Origin: Euperipatoides rowelli
Taxonomy: Eukaryota; Onychophora; Udeonychophora; Euonychophora; Peripatopsidae
NCBI GenBank assembly: GCA_003024985.2
Contig: PXIH01S0046784.1
Length of the DNA stretch: 12,068 bases
Reading direction: 5' to 3' (one strand)
The notes beneath the pieces were generated by a model. The model had not been told where the DNA came from and did not search any database. It worked only from the letters and a program-made list of their open reading frames with translations. Shown here one piece after another: positions 1 through 7,377 of this stretch (positions are counted from its first letter, which is position 1; every line of letters begins with the position of its first letter). The translations under genes and the position numbers were made by a program.

Positions 1-625
1 ATTTTTTATTTAAAAATTTCTGTATGGCGTAATTGAAGAAGTTGCGATATCTAAGATGCAATTATCTCGGCATACCATTTAACATTTCTGACGTTTGACC
101 TTATCAAAGAAGGTAATTAATTATTGCATTTACTTGAGAAACTAATGTGTATTTTTAGGAGAAGAAAATTTAAGAATATTTGTGGTTGAAAGTTAGTGAA
201 TTACTAGAAATTATACAATTCAGATTCCTTTAGAAGTTTTGCAACTGTAGCTCGGCAAAACCTAATGAAAAGATCCCTGCTAAATTCCTTTTTCTTTGAT
301 TACGAGTAATGACCAGTAATATAGATTAAATACAATCAAAGGCCATATCAACCAAGTCAACGATATAGAAAAAGCAAAAATTGCAAGGATTACGAGCTAA
401 TTGAATAATATGAAAATGGCCAACACAATGCCTATTGCTATCTCTCAAGATAGTTCTAACTTTTCTGATTTATATTTGTCTAACTAATAATATAATAAAG
501 TAATTTTTAAAAAGATAAAGTTTAAAAGTCACACATAGAGAAATTTTATTTTTAAAAAAAGTGTATCAATGATTTTGTATATGATAAAAATTTTAAAAAA
601 TAAAAGATATTTGACATTATAGACA
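1..625. other. AT-rich flank without recognisable genes
   Basis: I see no open frame of useful length, no recognisable protein similarity on either strand and no RNA gene here. The stretch is rich in A and T runs. The 9-mer gattacgag occurs twice (about 298 and 388), which is too little to call a repeat. It ends at the left target-site duplication of the truncated LINE that follows. Confidence 0.6.
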
Positions 626-639
626 ATAGTATAAAGGTA
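626..639. repeat. Left target-site duplication of truncated LINE
   Basis: The 14-mer ATAGTATAAAGGTA here is repeated without mismatch at 1452-1465, directly after a poly(A) tail. The flanking bases differ (A against C before it, T against C after it). This is the expected product of target-primed reverse transcription. Confidence 0.85.
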
Positions 640-1451
640 TGGTGGAAAAATTATGACTCTATTAAGGAAATAAGGAGGAAGAACAATTAACTAGTATTAA
701 TGCTATAGGGATATGCAATATATTAATTATAGGAATAGGTAAGTGAATTTGAAGGGGGTTAAGAAGCTTTTATTGGTGGGTAACTTTGCCAATTTTTATA
801 TTAAAAAAGGTTTGGGTATATTGCCTACAAGAACTAGGCTTACTAATATAGGATTATTGAAAACAGAAGAAATGGTATGTCCAATTTGTAAAAAAAGGGA
901 TGAAACCTTGGAGCATATATTTAATTGTGGGGAGATAAGGGGAATAACAGGTATTTTTTTGATAGGATTATGGATAGATATGGTATTGGTGAAATTAAAA
1001 GAATAGGTGATTTTCGAAATATTCCAAAGATATGTAAGAAGCTGCTGTTGGCTTTATGGTTTGCAATTTGGAAGTATAGATGTGTATTGATATTCCAACA
1101 ACAGAAGAATTAAAGTTTGTACAGAATGATCTTAAATGAAATTCATAAACACCTTATAAAGGATTTGTTTACTCTAAGGGATGCAATGAGGGAATACTGG
1201 GATAGTGANGTATTGTATTTTATTTCACCATATTGAATTGGATTGTTTCCCATTTGATTGTAAGCATTTGATTTCACTTATGGGTGGACTAGGGTGGGGA
1301 TAATATGAGAATGGATTGTATAGGGTTATTTATGAATTACTGTAAGGATTTTGAAGGATTGGAGATGGAATGCAGCCATTTTGTATTTTGATTTGTAGTG
1401 CTTTTGTGTGTTATTTTAATGTAAATATAATTATTTCTTTAAAAAAAAAAC
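640..1451 (+). mobile_element. 5'-truncated non-LTR retrotransposon (LINE), 3' end with poly(A)
   Basis: This is an 812-bp insertion bounded by a perfect 14-bp target-site duplication and ending in about ten A residues (1441-1450). It contains only the end of a LINE second ORF, with a Cys/His finger of the kind found after LINE reverse transcriptases, followed by a 3' UTR of about 200 bp. Loss of the 5' part is the usual result of incomplete reverse transcription. The C-terminal layout (ILPTR-like segment, then CPIC...H...C, then an IWKYR-like segment) resembles L1/Tx1-group and related plant-like zf-RVT tails. The clade is inference. The perfect duplication suggests a fairly recent insertion. 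Confidence 0.85.
643..1236 (+). pseudogene. LINE ORF2 C-terminal fragment with zf-RVT-like finger
   Basis: The fragment comes from the end of a reverse transcriptase polyprotein, downstream of the catalytic domain. The longest open piece is 743-1006. It carries GILPTRTRL followed by CPICKKRDETLEHIFNC (878-928), a C-x2-C-x8-H-x3-C pattern that matches the zinc-binding region at the end of many LINE ORF2 proteins. Near 940-955 the frame shifts, and the protein continues as IPKICKKLLLALWFAIWKYR in the frame of 925-1113. A second shift near 1125 restores LNEIHKHLIKDLFTLRDAMR before a stop at 1234-1236. There is no start codon context because the insertion is 5'-truncated. It has no polymerase motifs and cannot be functional. 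An ambiguous base lies at 1209. Confidence 0.75.
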
Positions 1452-1465
1452 ATAGTATAAAGGTA
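1452..1465. repeat. Right target-site duplication of truncated LINE
   Basis: This is the second copy of ATAGTATAAAGGTA, identical to 626-639. It sits one base after the A10 tail of the truncated LINE. Confidence 0.85.
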
Positions 1466-1550
1466 CAATATATTCTGGCCAGGGATACTGAGTAAGTCCA
1501 AGATGACATGGATATGAATATAAATATTAAAGTGTCTTATAAACAATATG

Positions 1551-1823
1551 TGAATGAAATGTTTCAACATGGAGTTAATATAAACCCAGTTTTAATATAT
1601 GCCCAAAAAGGTATGGTCATGTTTTCATAAATATTTTATCCATTATGGTCTGCAAGGTATTTTATTTATGATAATGCATGGATGGTTAAAATCTAGGTGG
1701 ACAAAAACGAATTACCTTTATTTCAATGATCAGGAAATGGTGTGTCATTTATTTTTGAGTGTTAACTTCTTAGTTGAATACCAAAAAGAGTTTTTGATTT
1801 ATAGAAATTTGACAACTTTCTGA
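1551..1823 (+). pseudogene. Possible second LINE ORF2 C-terminal relic
   Basis: The open piece 1599-1823 (74 codons) contains ILFMIMHGWL followed by QEMVCHLFLSVNFL. This order is reminiscent of the finger region at the end of LINE ORF2, where a short LPTR-like segment precedes an E-T/V-x-H-L-F-x-x-C motif. The final Cys of such a motif reads V here, and the first two Cys are not evident. Preceding codons from about 1551 (VNEMFQHGVNINPVLIYAQK) could belong to the same relic in a neighbouring frame. There are no reverse transcriptase motifs, no clear tail and no duplication. A run ending in AATTAAAAAATAA near 2130-2140 might be its 3' end. This is a weak call by eye. It may simply be a chance open frame. 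Confidence 0.28.
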
Positions 1824-2360
1824 TGAAACAATGGATTTCTTTGAGTGTATGTTTAGTAATTTAGAAGTGTCCATAGCTATAATAGTGTGTTTCAATGTAT
1901 GTGTATTGTTCAAGAGTATTTGAGGGCAAGCATCTGATTCCCTTTAACTTTTTCATTGTCCAGTTTTAGTTGGATTTTAATGGACTACGGTTTGAGAACT
2001 TTACCAGAAATGGAGTGCTTTGATGAAGATGATATTAACCAATATTTGAAATGAGAACGATTAATTTATTGAAGTTGAATTAGTAATCATCTTTGGTATT
2101 GTTGTAATTTTTGTCATTTTGGGTTACAATTAAAAAATAAGCTGTCTTCACTACAAAGAGCATTGTTAAAATGATGCCATGGCTAGTGGCTATAGAACCT
2201 TGGCATGCAGTACTTATGCACTTTTCTCCATGGTTATGATGGTTTTTCTTTATACAGGTAGGCTCATTAAAGTTGTTTCTGTGAAAAATCTACATATTTA
2301 TGGCCAAGATGGATAAACATAGGTGGAAATCACATCCTTAGGAAAAAAACAAAAAACTAG
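1824..2360. other. No gene seen
   Basis: AT-rich sequence with scattered stops in all frames. It may include the decayed 3' end of the possible LINE relic to its left. I see no other RNA gene or repeat before the SINE duplication that begins at 2361. Confidence 0.5.
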
Positions 2361-2370
2361 AATCACCAAG
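2361..2370. repeat. Left target-site duplication of first SINE (imperfect)
   Basis: AATCACCAAG here compares with AATCACAAG at 2702-2710, differing by one missing C. It lies immediately before the tRNA-like head. The match is short, so chance cannot be excluded. Confidence 0.5.
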
Positions 2371-2701
2371 GTACCATGGTTGAGCGGTTTCATACCTATC
2401 CATGTTATACTTGTGCATATAAAGGGATCAAGATTAGATCCTACGCAGCCCTCATTTCAGAGATATCACAAGTTTGTAAATCAGTGTAAATTTGGATTTA
2501 TGACAGACAAAACAAGGCAGCCAAGAAACCCCCAATCTTGAACAAAGGAACAATGGACCAATAGAAAAAAAAAGAAACACTGTTGTATGGGGTTAAGAAG
2601 AAATGTAAAATTAATGTTCTTTGTAAATATGTATATAGTGTATATAATATGAATGTGTCCTTAGCTGTCAAGCAGGACAAATAAAAATAAAATAAAAATA
2701 T
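2371..2701 (+). mobile_element. tRNA-headed SINE
   Basis: This is a roughly 331-bp non-autonomous retroposon. It starts with a tRNA-like head: an A-box-like TGGTTGAGCGG at 2377-2387, resembling the D arm of Ser or Leu tRNAs, and a T-arm-like stem GGATC/GATCC around a 7-base loop (2425-2441). The loop AAGATTA departs from the usual TTCRANN, so the B box is degenerate. The body (2445-2650) has no coding capacity. Near the 3' end, TGTCCT and AGGACA (around 2656-2682) could pair as a small stem, as in SINE/LINE tails recognised by a partner reverse transcriptase. The element ends in an A-rich tail made of AAATAAAA-type units. A short imperfect duplication flanks it. The SINE family and partner LINE are unknown to me. 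Confidence 0.65.
2377..2441 (+). promoter_or_regulatory. Internal Pol III promoter-like boxes of first SINE
   Basis: The A-box-like segment TGGTTGAGCGG (2377-2387) is close to the TRGCNNAGYGG consensus. The B-box region (2431-2441) keeps the final GATCC but has lost the central TTCGA. The spacing suits a tRNA-derived internal promoter. The damaged B box makes present activity doubtful. Confidence 0.45.
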
Positions 2702-2710
2702 AATCACAAG
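2702..2710. repeat. Right target-site duplication of first SINE (imperfect)
   Basis: AATCACAAG follows the A-rich tail and matches 2361-2370 apart from one base deletion. Confidence 0.5.
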
Positions 2711-2949
2711 TTATATACAGAGGAAGAGCTGGAGTGTGTAACAAAAACTGAAGAATTTAATGTAAAATGATCTATTATATAAAAGTCTAACGCTGCTGAT
2801 CATCTTTATAAATACAAATGCACGAAATTAACTGTTACCAAAAAAGGGTATTAAAGGAGCTTACTCTTATTTTTTCCTCATCATTTTAAAGGCTTTAAAC
2901 TAGTTTGTAATAAATATACACTTATTTTTCTTATTTTAATATATTAAAA
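2711..2949. other. No gene seen
   Basis: AT-rich spacer between the SINE and the 67-bp repeat array. It has no open frame or recognisable similarity. Confidence 0.5.
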
Positions 2950-3236
2950 AATACTCTGTGAAGAACCTTTTCACATTGTAAATAGTATTGCTAAAAATAT
3001 CTACCTGAAGGACTAATTTATTTCTCATTAAACTACCTCCCATTACAAACAGTATTGATAATGTAACACATGGTAGGCCAGATACTCCCACAAAAATACT
3101 AATGCTAAAATATCCAGTTGGCAGACTAAATATTTTTCAATAAGCCAATTCCTAATACAGACTATATTGTTAAAATCATCTACTTATCATTTTAAATACT
3201 CTTGGAATAAGCCACGAACCACTACAATTATGCCTA
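2950..3236. repeat. 67-bp tandem repeat array, left part
   Basis: About four degenerate units share three landmarks: a TATTGCTAAAAAT-like core, an ACTTGGGGGACTAAATA-like segment, and TTTTCAATAAGCC followed by CACATTGCAAATA. The core occurs at 2986 and 3053, exactly 67 bp apart. The AAGCC landmark occurs at 3142 and 3209, again 67 bp apart. The unit between 3053 and 3100 is about 20 bp short. The same unit returns at 4968-5135 in the same orientation. It is a minisatellite or small satellite, or the internal repeats of a larger non-autonomous element. No coding capacity. Confidence 0.75.
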
Positions 3237-4967
3237 TATCCCAATGTACAGTTTTTTCCAGTGGGAGTGTTACTAAGAAGTCGTGGAAGGTCCTATATGT
3301 GTAATTGGCTCAAAAATGTCTGTCAACTCTCACAGTTTGACCATTTCAGCTGATGTCTTGAATTATTCTTTTGTTTACACAGGTCAACAAATTGCTCTGA
3401 AGCTTCCTTTTCTTGGAAATGGTAGCCTTTCTGGATCCATAGTTATGAATTCTAATTATAATGATTTTGTTCATGATATTTTGGTGGTTTCTTAATACAA
3501 TAAATACTCCTATGTCTAGCTATCAGTCTTCTAGTACTCATGATAATTTTTACTTTTCTACTATTCCTTCTGGTCAGCTTGATAACTTGATTAAATTAAT
3601 TCATGATTCAAGTTCTGCTGGATCTGATGTGATTGGATGTAAACTTATGACACTGTCATACCTCTGACTTTGGACTTTTGGACATATCTGATTATTAATA
3701 TTCTATGTGGTTGTATTACCTTTTATGTGGAAACCCTCAATAGTCTATCCCATATTAAAGGATGGTGGCAGGAATCTGATATACAATAAATTATAGACAT
3801 ATCTATTCTTTCCTCCATCAAAAAAGGTATTGGAAAACATAGTGCAGGCTAAATAAATTACAGTCTGATATGGATAGACTCAATTTATTTTATCGGCTTA
3901 CAGTGGCTTCTGGATATTACATTCTACTTCTACTTATCTGTTTCATCTTGTTAAGTGTTGGAGATCGGAGATGGTTAAGGACAAGTTCACTACAGTCATC
4001 ATGCTAAACCTTTTCAAGACTTTTGATAGTCTTCTACACCATATTTTCCTGAAAAGACTATCTTATTTGAATATGAGAGGCTTATAATTGAGTTGGTTTA
4101 ATAGTTATCTCATTGGTTGGTGTCAGGCAGTCTCCTCTTAAGGCAGACTTCATATTTTCAGCATCTACATTCTGACATTCTGCAAGGGTCCATACTGCAC
4201 CCCTTGCTTTTTAATATTTTTATTAATAATCTTCCAAAAAAATACTAACCTACTCCAATATTCTCTCTATGCAGATGACAATAATATTTATTTATATGAT
4301 AAAAATATGAATGAAGTATAAACCAAACTGGAACATGATCTTATATATTTGTTTGACTCTCAAGAAATGGTTTACTAGTAAATGCTAATAAACCTAAATG
4401 GGTGGTGGTCAGCTATAGGAATATGCACAAGAAATTACACCTTGAAAACTTCAATGTCTCTTGTTGAGAGCTGATCTGAAATTGAATCCATGTGTATCTG
4501 TTGGTCGATTCCTTACATGGAATCAACATGTGTCTAAGTTAGCTAGTAAAACTACTGGTCTATCTAAAGGTTTGGAAGGCACATACCTTTTCTTTCACTA
4601 TCATACATATGTATTGTGTATGTCTTAATCATTGCATCTAGAGTGAATTAATGTGACTAAGTCTGGGTATGATGTTCTTTCAATTTTCAGAGGATACTTC
4701 AAATATTCTATAATATATAACAGCCCTTATCACAGTGTACAGATTGACACCCTCTTATACTTATAGCACTCTGAATGTCTTAACCTGACTTCCACTTTCC
4801 TCCATGACAATCTTTCATCTGTATTGTCTCATTTGTAAATGTCTGAATGCTCAGGCCCCTCTATATTTATTCAATTTATTGAAATTAAAAAAGTGATACT
4901 GTGTCACATTTTACCCATTCTCATTCTACTAGGGGCCTATTAGTGAACCATAGGACAACTTACCACA
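3237..4967 (+). mobile_element. CR1/Jockey-like LINE fragment inserted in the 67-bp array
   Basis: This is a 5'-truncated, heavily mutated non-LTR element of about 1.7 kb that contains most of a reverse transcriptase domain and the start of the C-terminal region. Both ends abut copies of the 67-bp repeat. The last unit on the left stops just after GCCACGAACCACTACAA, and the first unit on the right restarts at TTTCAAGAAGCC, so the repeat phase is nearly continuous across the insertion. There is no clear poly(A), which is common for CR1-group elements that end in short repeats. Boundaries are accurate only to about 20 bp. The motif wording (SILxPLLFNIFINNL, YADD, LLVNANKPKW) fits the CR1/L2/Jockey group rather than the larger L1-like element downstream. 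Confidence 0.75.
3283..4950 (+). pseudogene. Reverse transcriptase ORF2 relic, CR1/Jockey type
   Basis: In its intact state this protein would copy the element RNA at the nicked target. Segments in order: ADVLNYSFVYTGQQIALKLP (within 3283-3495), upstream of the RT; SSSAGSDVIGCKL (within 3461-3667); FMWKPSIVYPILKDGGRN (3722-3775); SKKVLENIVQ (about 3818); motif A, LNLFKTFDS (4004-4030); motif B, LQGSILHPLLFNIFINNL (4180-4233); motif C, YADD (4268-4279); and LLVNANKPKW (from about 4372). After these come the thumb-like region and KCLNAQAPLYLFNLL (about 4837). The frame changes near 3480, 4090, 4240 and 4370, and there are several in-frame stops. In motif A the first, catalytic, Asp is replaced by Asn (AAC, 4007-4009). 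The copy is inactive. No endonuclease domain is present because the 5' part is missing. Confidence 0.75.
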
Positions 4968-5135
4968 TTCTTTCAAGAAGCCAAATCAGACTTTAAACAA
5001 TATTGCTAAAAATGTTTACTTAGGGGACTAAATAATTTTTCATGAAGCCATATCACATTGCAAATAATATTTAAAAAAAGTCCACTTGGGGGACTTACTA
5101 ATTAATTTATTTTGAAACATTCACACCTCTGTGAA
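4968..5135. repeat. 67-bp tandem repeat array, right part
   Basis: Two clear units, plus a possible third to about 5145. TATTGCTAAAAAT at 5001 and its counterpart TATTTAAAAAAAG at 5068 are 67 bp apart. AAGCC at 4978 and 5045 are also 67 bp apart. ACTTAGGGGACTAAATAA in one unit corresponds to ACTTGGGGGACTTACTAA in the next. Orientation and unit match the array at 2950-3236. Confidence 0.75.
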
Positions 5136-5169
5136 TTCTATTACCTGCACAATGTCAAAAAAAAAGGGG

Positions 5170-5189
5170 AACTTATATGAGTATAAGTT
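5170..5189. other. Short perfect hairpin
   Basis: AACTTATA and TATAAGTT form an 8-bp perfect inverted repeat around the loop TGAG. It lies 14 bp before the left duplication of the large LINE. The role is unknown, and an AT-rich palindrome of this size can arise by chance. Confidence 0.4.
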
Positions 5190-5203
5190 TTTATTTTTAT
5201 ATG

Positions 5204-5219
5204 AAAAGAAGAAATAAAC
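5204..5219. repeat. Left target-site duplication of full-length LINE
   Basis: AAAAGAAGAAATAAAC is identical to 10770-10785, which directly follows the A-rich tail. The next base differs (T here, A there). Because the first four bases are A, part of the match could be tail; GAAGAAATAAAC is the unambiguous 12-bp core. The A-run at its left edge fits priming on a bottom-strand TTTT end. Confidence 0.75.
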
Positions 5220-5541
5220 TCAGATGATGTCACAACCTGGATAAACGAAAGGCACCCGGGGGTTTGTCATTCTGTGAAAATTATCAAGTTATAACTATTT
5301 TACAATGTTTTAATTTAATTTTTGTTAATGAAAGTAAGCACGAACTTTACATCAAGTTAAGTTATTGCATATTTTTGCATTTATATGTTGTATTGCTGGA
5401 TGGTTGGCATTTAATCAAGTCAATATTGAATTATATTTGAAATGGATTCTATCAACGTTTCCCACAGTGCTCAGCGAACCTATAGTGTATTGTATCATTC
5501 AGGCCTTATACAGGTTAGTGGTTGTTACTCACTTTGCTGTC
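5220..5541 (+). promoter_or_regulatory. Presumed 5' UTR / internal promoter of full-length LINE
   Basis: This is the stretch between the left duplication and the first likely ORF1 codon. It starts TCAGATGATGTCACAACC and includes a local GC-rich patch (GGCACCCGGGGG, about 5250). Full-length LINEs normally carry their own promoter here. I see no specific binding site that proves it. An open frame from 5365 crosses it but has no recognisable similarity upstream of the ORF1 start. Confidence 0.45.
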
Positions 5542-6535
5542 ATGAGTGTTTCGAATTCATTGGTGTCTATAAACGCTTTAAATGACTATTATTAATTCTT
5601 TTAACAACTATGCATCTCTAGTTACCAACAATTCTGATGTGTTTGTCATTGTTAATGCAAGTTATAAATAACAGGAGTTTTTGTTGCAAAGCTTAATTAT
5701 GTGACATATGCCGCTGGTGTTATCAAACAGCTTGACAAATATTCCAGATTAAATATTCTGGCTTATCATTTCGTGGCTTTCAAAACTGCGGAATCCATGG
5801 TGATGTTTAGCTGCTAGATGAAAACTATGTTTTTTTTGCAAGTGGTGTAACTAATTCTAGAGTCATCAAATTTTCAGTATTATGGTAGGTAGGCTTGGCA
5901 GAGATGGAGGTACTATTGCTGTCTTTTGGTAAGGTGTTAACCCTTAAGCCCACTAAAACAGCTAAAAGAAAAGGTGTTTATGTCTATATCGCCTGTCTAT
6001 GGAACAATTTATCTATTCAACAATGTAAACATATCTGAGTTACCGTGTGCATTGAAAACAAGTGCTTCGCTTCAAGGCTGGCTGTCCGTTTCAGGGTGCC
6101 TGCCAGCTTGTTACCGTTGTAAAAATACATCTCACAGTGTTAAGTCATGTCCTTATAAGTGGTGTTCTTCATGTAAATCGCTTCAGATAAGGAACCAACT
6201 TGGATGCTTTAAATCATACAGTGATGCATTAAAGGGTGATTCTGTGCTTGAAGAAAATCAGACAACGATGGTCGATGTTTCCCCTCTAGTCAGGATTTAT
6301 TTTCATACGGGGATCCCCCTGTTGATGTAATGCAGATTACACCGCTTACCAGTTTCGGGTATCTTTTTTAAAGCCATCTGGAGTGCAATTTTCTGAGGTT
6401 GTTGATGACGATTTGGATCTTAATACATGCAGTGATTGCCAAGATTTTCCTGGGGATGGACGTCCTTTTTTGAGTGATTGTAATGACTCGAGTTTGGAAG
6501 GGGGGGGGGGTAAAAAGTTCAGACTTAATGAATAG
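5542..6535 (+). pseudogene. LINE ORF1, gag-like protein with CCHC zinc knuckle
   Basis: This is the likely RNA-binding chaperone of the element. I place the start at the ATG at 5542 (MSVSNSLVSINALNDYY), which continues after a frameshift near 5593 into NSFNNYASLVTNNSD. An alternative ATG in the second frame is at 5582. Readable blocks follow in shifting frames: VFVAKLNYVTYAAG (about 5679), a stop at 5815-5817, and the longest open piece 5974-6330. That piece holds a C-x2-C-x4-H-x4-C knuckle followed by a further C-x2-C pair (about 6112-6180), then SYSDALKG. The acidic C-terminal part (VVDDDLDLNTCSDC, about 6395) ends at a stop at 6533-6535. The knuckle plus SYxxALKG ending resembles ORF1 of Tx1-like and related LINEs. 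At least four frame breaks make it a pseudogene. The function is inferred from the motif and from its position before ORF2. Confidence 0.7.
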
Positions 6536-7377
6536 TAAACATTTTCATGTTGATATTCTAGAAAGTGTTTCAAAAACAGGTATTTATTTAATTTATCTTT
6601 TTCTATCTGCAAAATGGTATGAGGGCACCAATTATTTTCTAATTATTCATATANTTCTTTGTACTAGCTCTCCAAGGAAGGGTGGGGCTAGGGGTATCAA
6701 GTAGTGCTTTTTGTCACCTTTAGACAATAATTATTGGTCCTGTTATGNGGTTATTTTTCAGTTTTATCTTGAAAGGAAAAAGGTCTGTTTTTTTTTTTTT
6801 CAATTGTTGTTTATTCTTTAATCTTTTTTGTTTGTTTGGTAGGTAAGGGGGGGGGGGAGGGATCTTTTAATAATAAAGAGTCAAGGATTTGGAGAATATG
6901 TTTGGTTGCTGTATACAGTTTTTTTTAAATGATAGTTTATTTGTTTGTCATTCTTTTTTGATATTTTGTCTCCTCGAGGATCAATATTTTGGGCAGGGGG
7001 TATTTATTATTTCACAGTCTATCCTGATAAAATGTTTTGCATTCTTTTGATAAAAAGAATTCTCAGGCTGGCTTTAAAACTATGAGTTATGCAATATTTG
7101 GTAATATTGGCAATATTTATCATGCTTATTCATATATGCTAAAAGGCTATTTTTTTGTTATTGTTTTTTCATTTTATGATGGAAATTGTGTGGTACAAGG
7201 CAGGGGGGGGGGATAGGGTTCCTAATAGCCACTCCTGTCTTGATTATTTTAGAGGGTATTTGGGTTTTTCTTTGCTGGGGGGTGGTGGATTCCCCCCCTT
7301 TTTGTTATTTCTACTTTTTTGTTATTTTATTTTTGATTTTCATATCCTTAATTATTAGGTGCAGTATATACCTTGAT
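6536..7377 (+). other. Inter-ORF linker rich in G and T tracts
   Basis: This is an unusually long non-coding stretch, about 840 bp, between ORF1 and ORF2. It holds sense-strand G runs at 6847-6857 (11), 6996-7000 (5), 7203-7212 (10) and 7277-7282 (6), with a C run at 7292-7298. Another G run of 11 at 6500-6510 lies just before the ORF1 stop. T runs surround them. Ambiguous bases at 6654 and 6748 fall here. Two overlapping open frames (7155-7358 and 7186-7500) cross it. Only the last part of the second, from ATG 7378, looks coding. Confidence 0.6.

Noticed and set aside
626-1465. LTR-type direct repeats.
   Set aside because: The repeat is only 14 bp and is paired with a poly(A) tail, which fits a LINE target-site duplication, not an LTR.
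2370-2447. Possible functional tRNA gene.
   Set aside because: The T loop lacks the TTCRA signature and the acceptor ends do not pair. It is better explained as a SINE head.
2323-2541. Plus-strand open frame of 72 codons.
   Set aside because: It runs across the SINE border and tRNA-like head, so it cannot be a conserved gene.
2498-2707. Minus-strand open frame of 69 codons.
   Set aside because: It lies antisense within the first SINE and its residues come from A/T-rich SINE body and tail.
2950-5135. CRISPR-like array from regularly spaced repeats.
   Set aside because: The 67-bp units are contiguous and similar over their whole length with no unique spacers, and the DNA is eukaryotic.
5365-5541. 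Separate small gene upstream of ORF1.
   Set aside because: It is the in-frame upstream extension of the likely ORF1 start within the 5' UTR, and no conserved motif appears before the ATG at 5542.
6346-6612. Minus-strand open frame of 88 codons.
   Set aside because: It is antisense to the ORF1 C-terminus, whose acidic coding sequence is readable on the plus strand.
7155-7358. Plus-strand open frame of 67 codons in the LINE linker.
   Set aside because: It is composed of residues from G and T tracts and has no similarity. The overlapping frame leads into ORF2.
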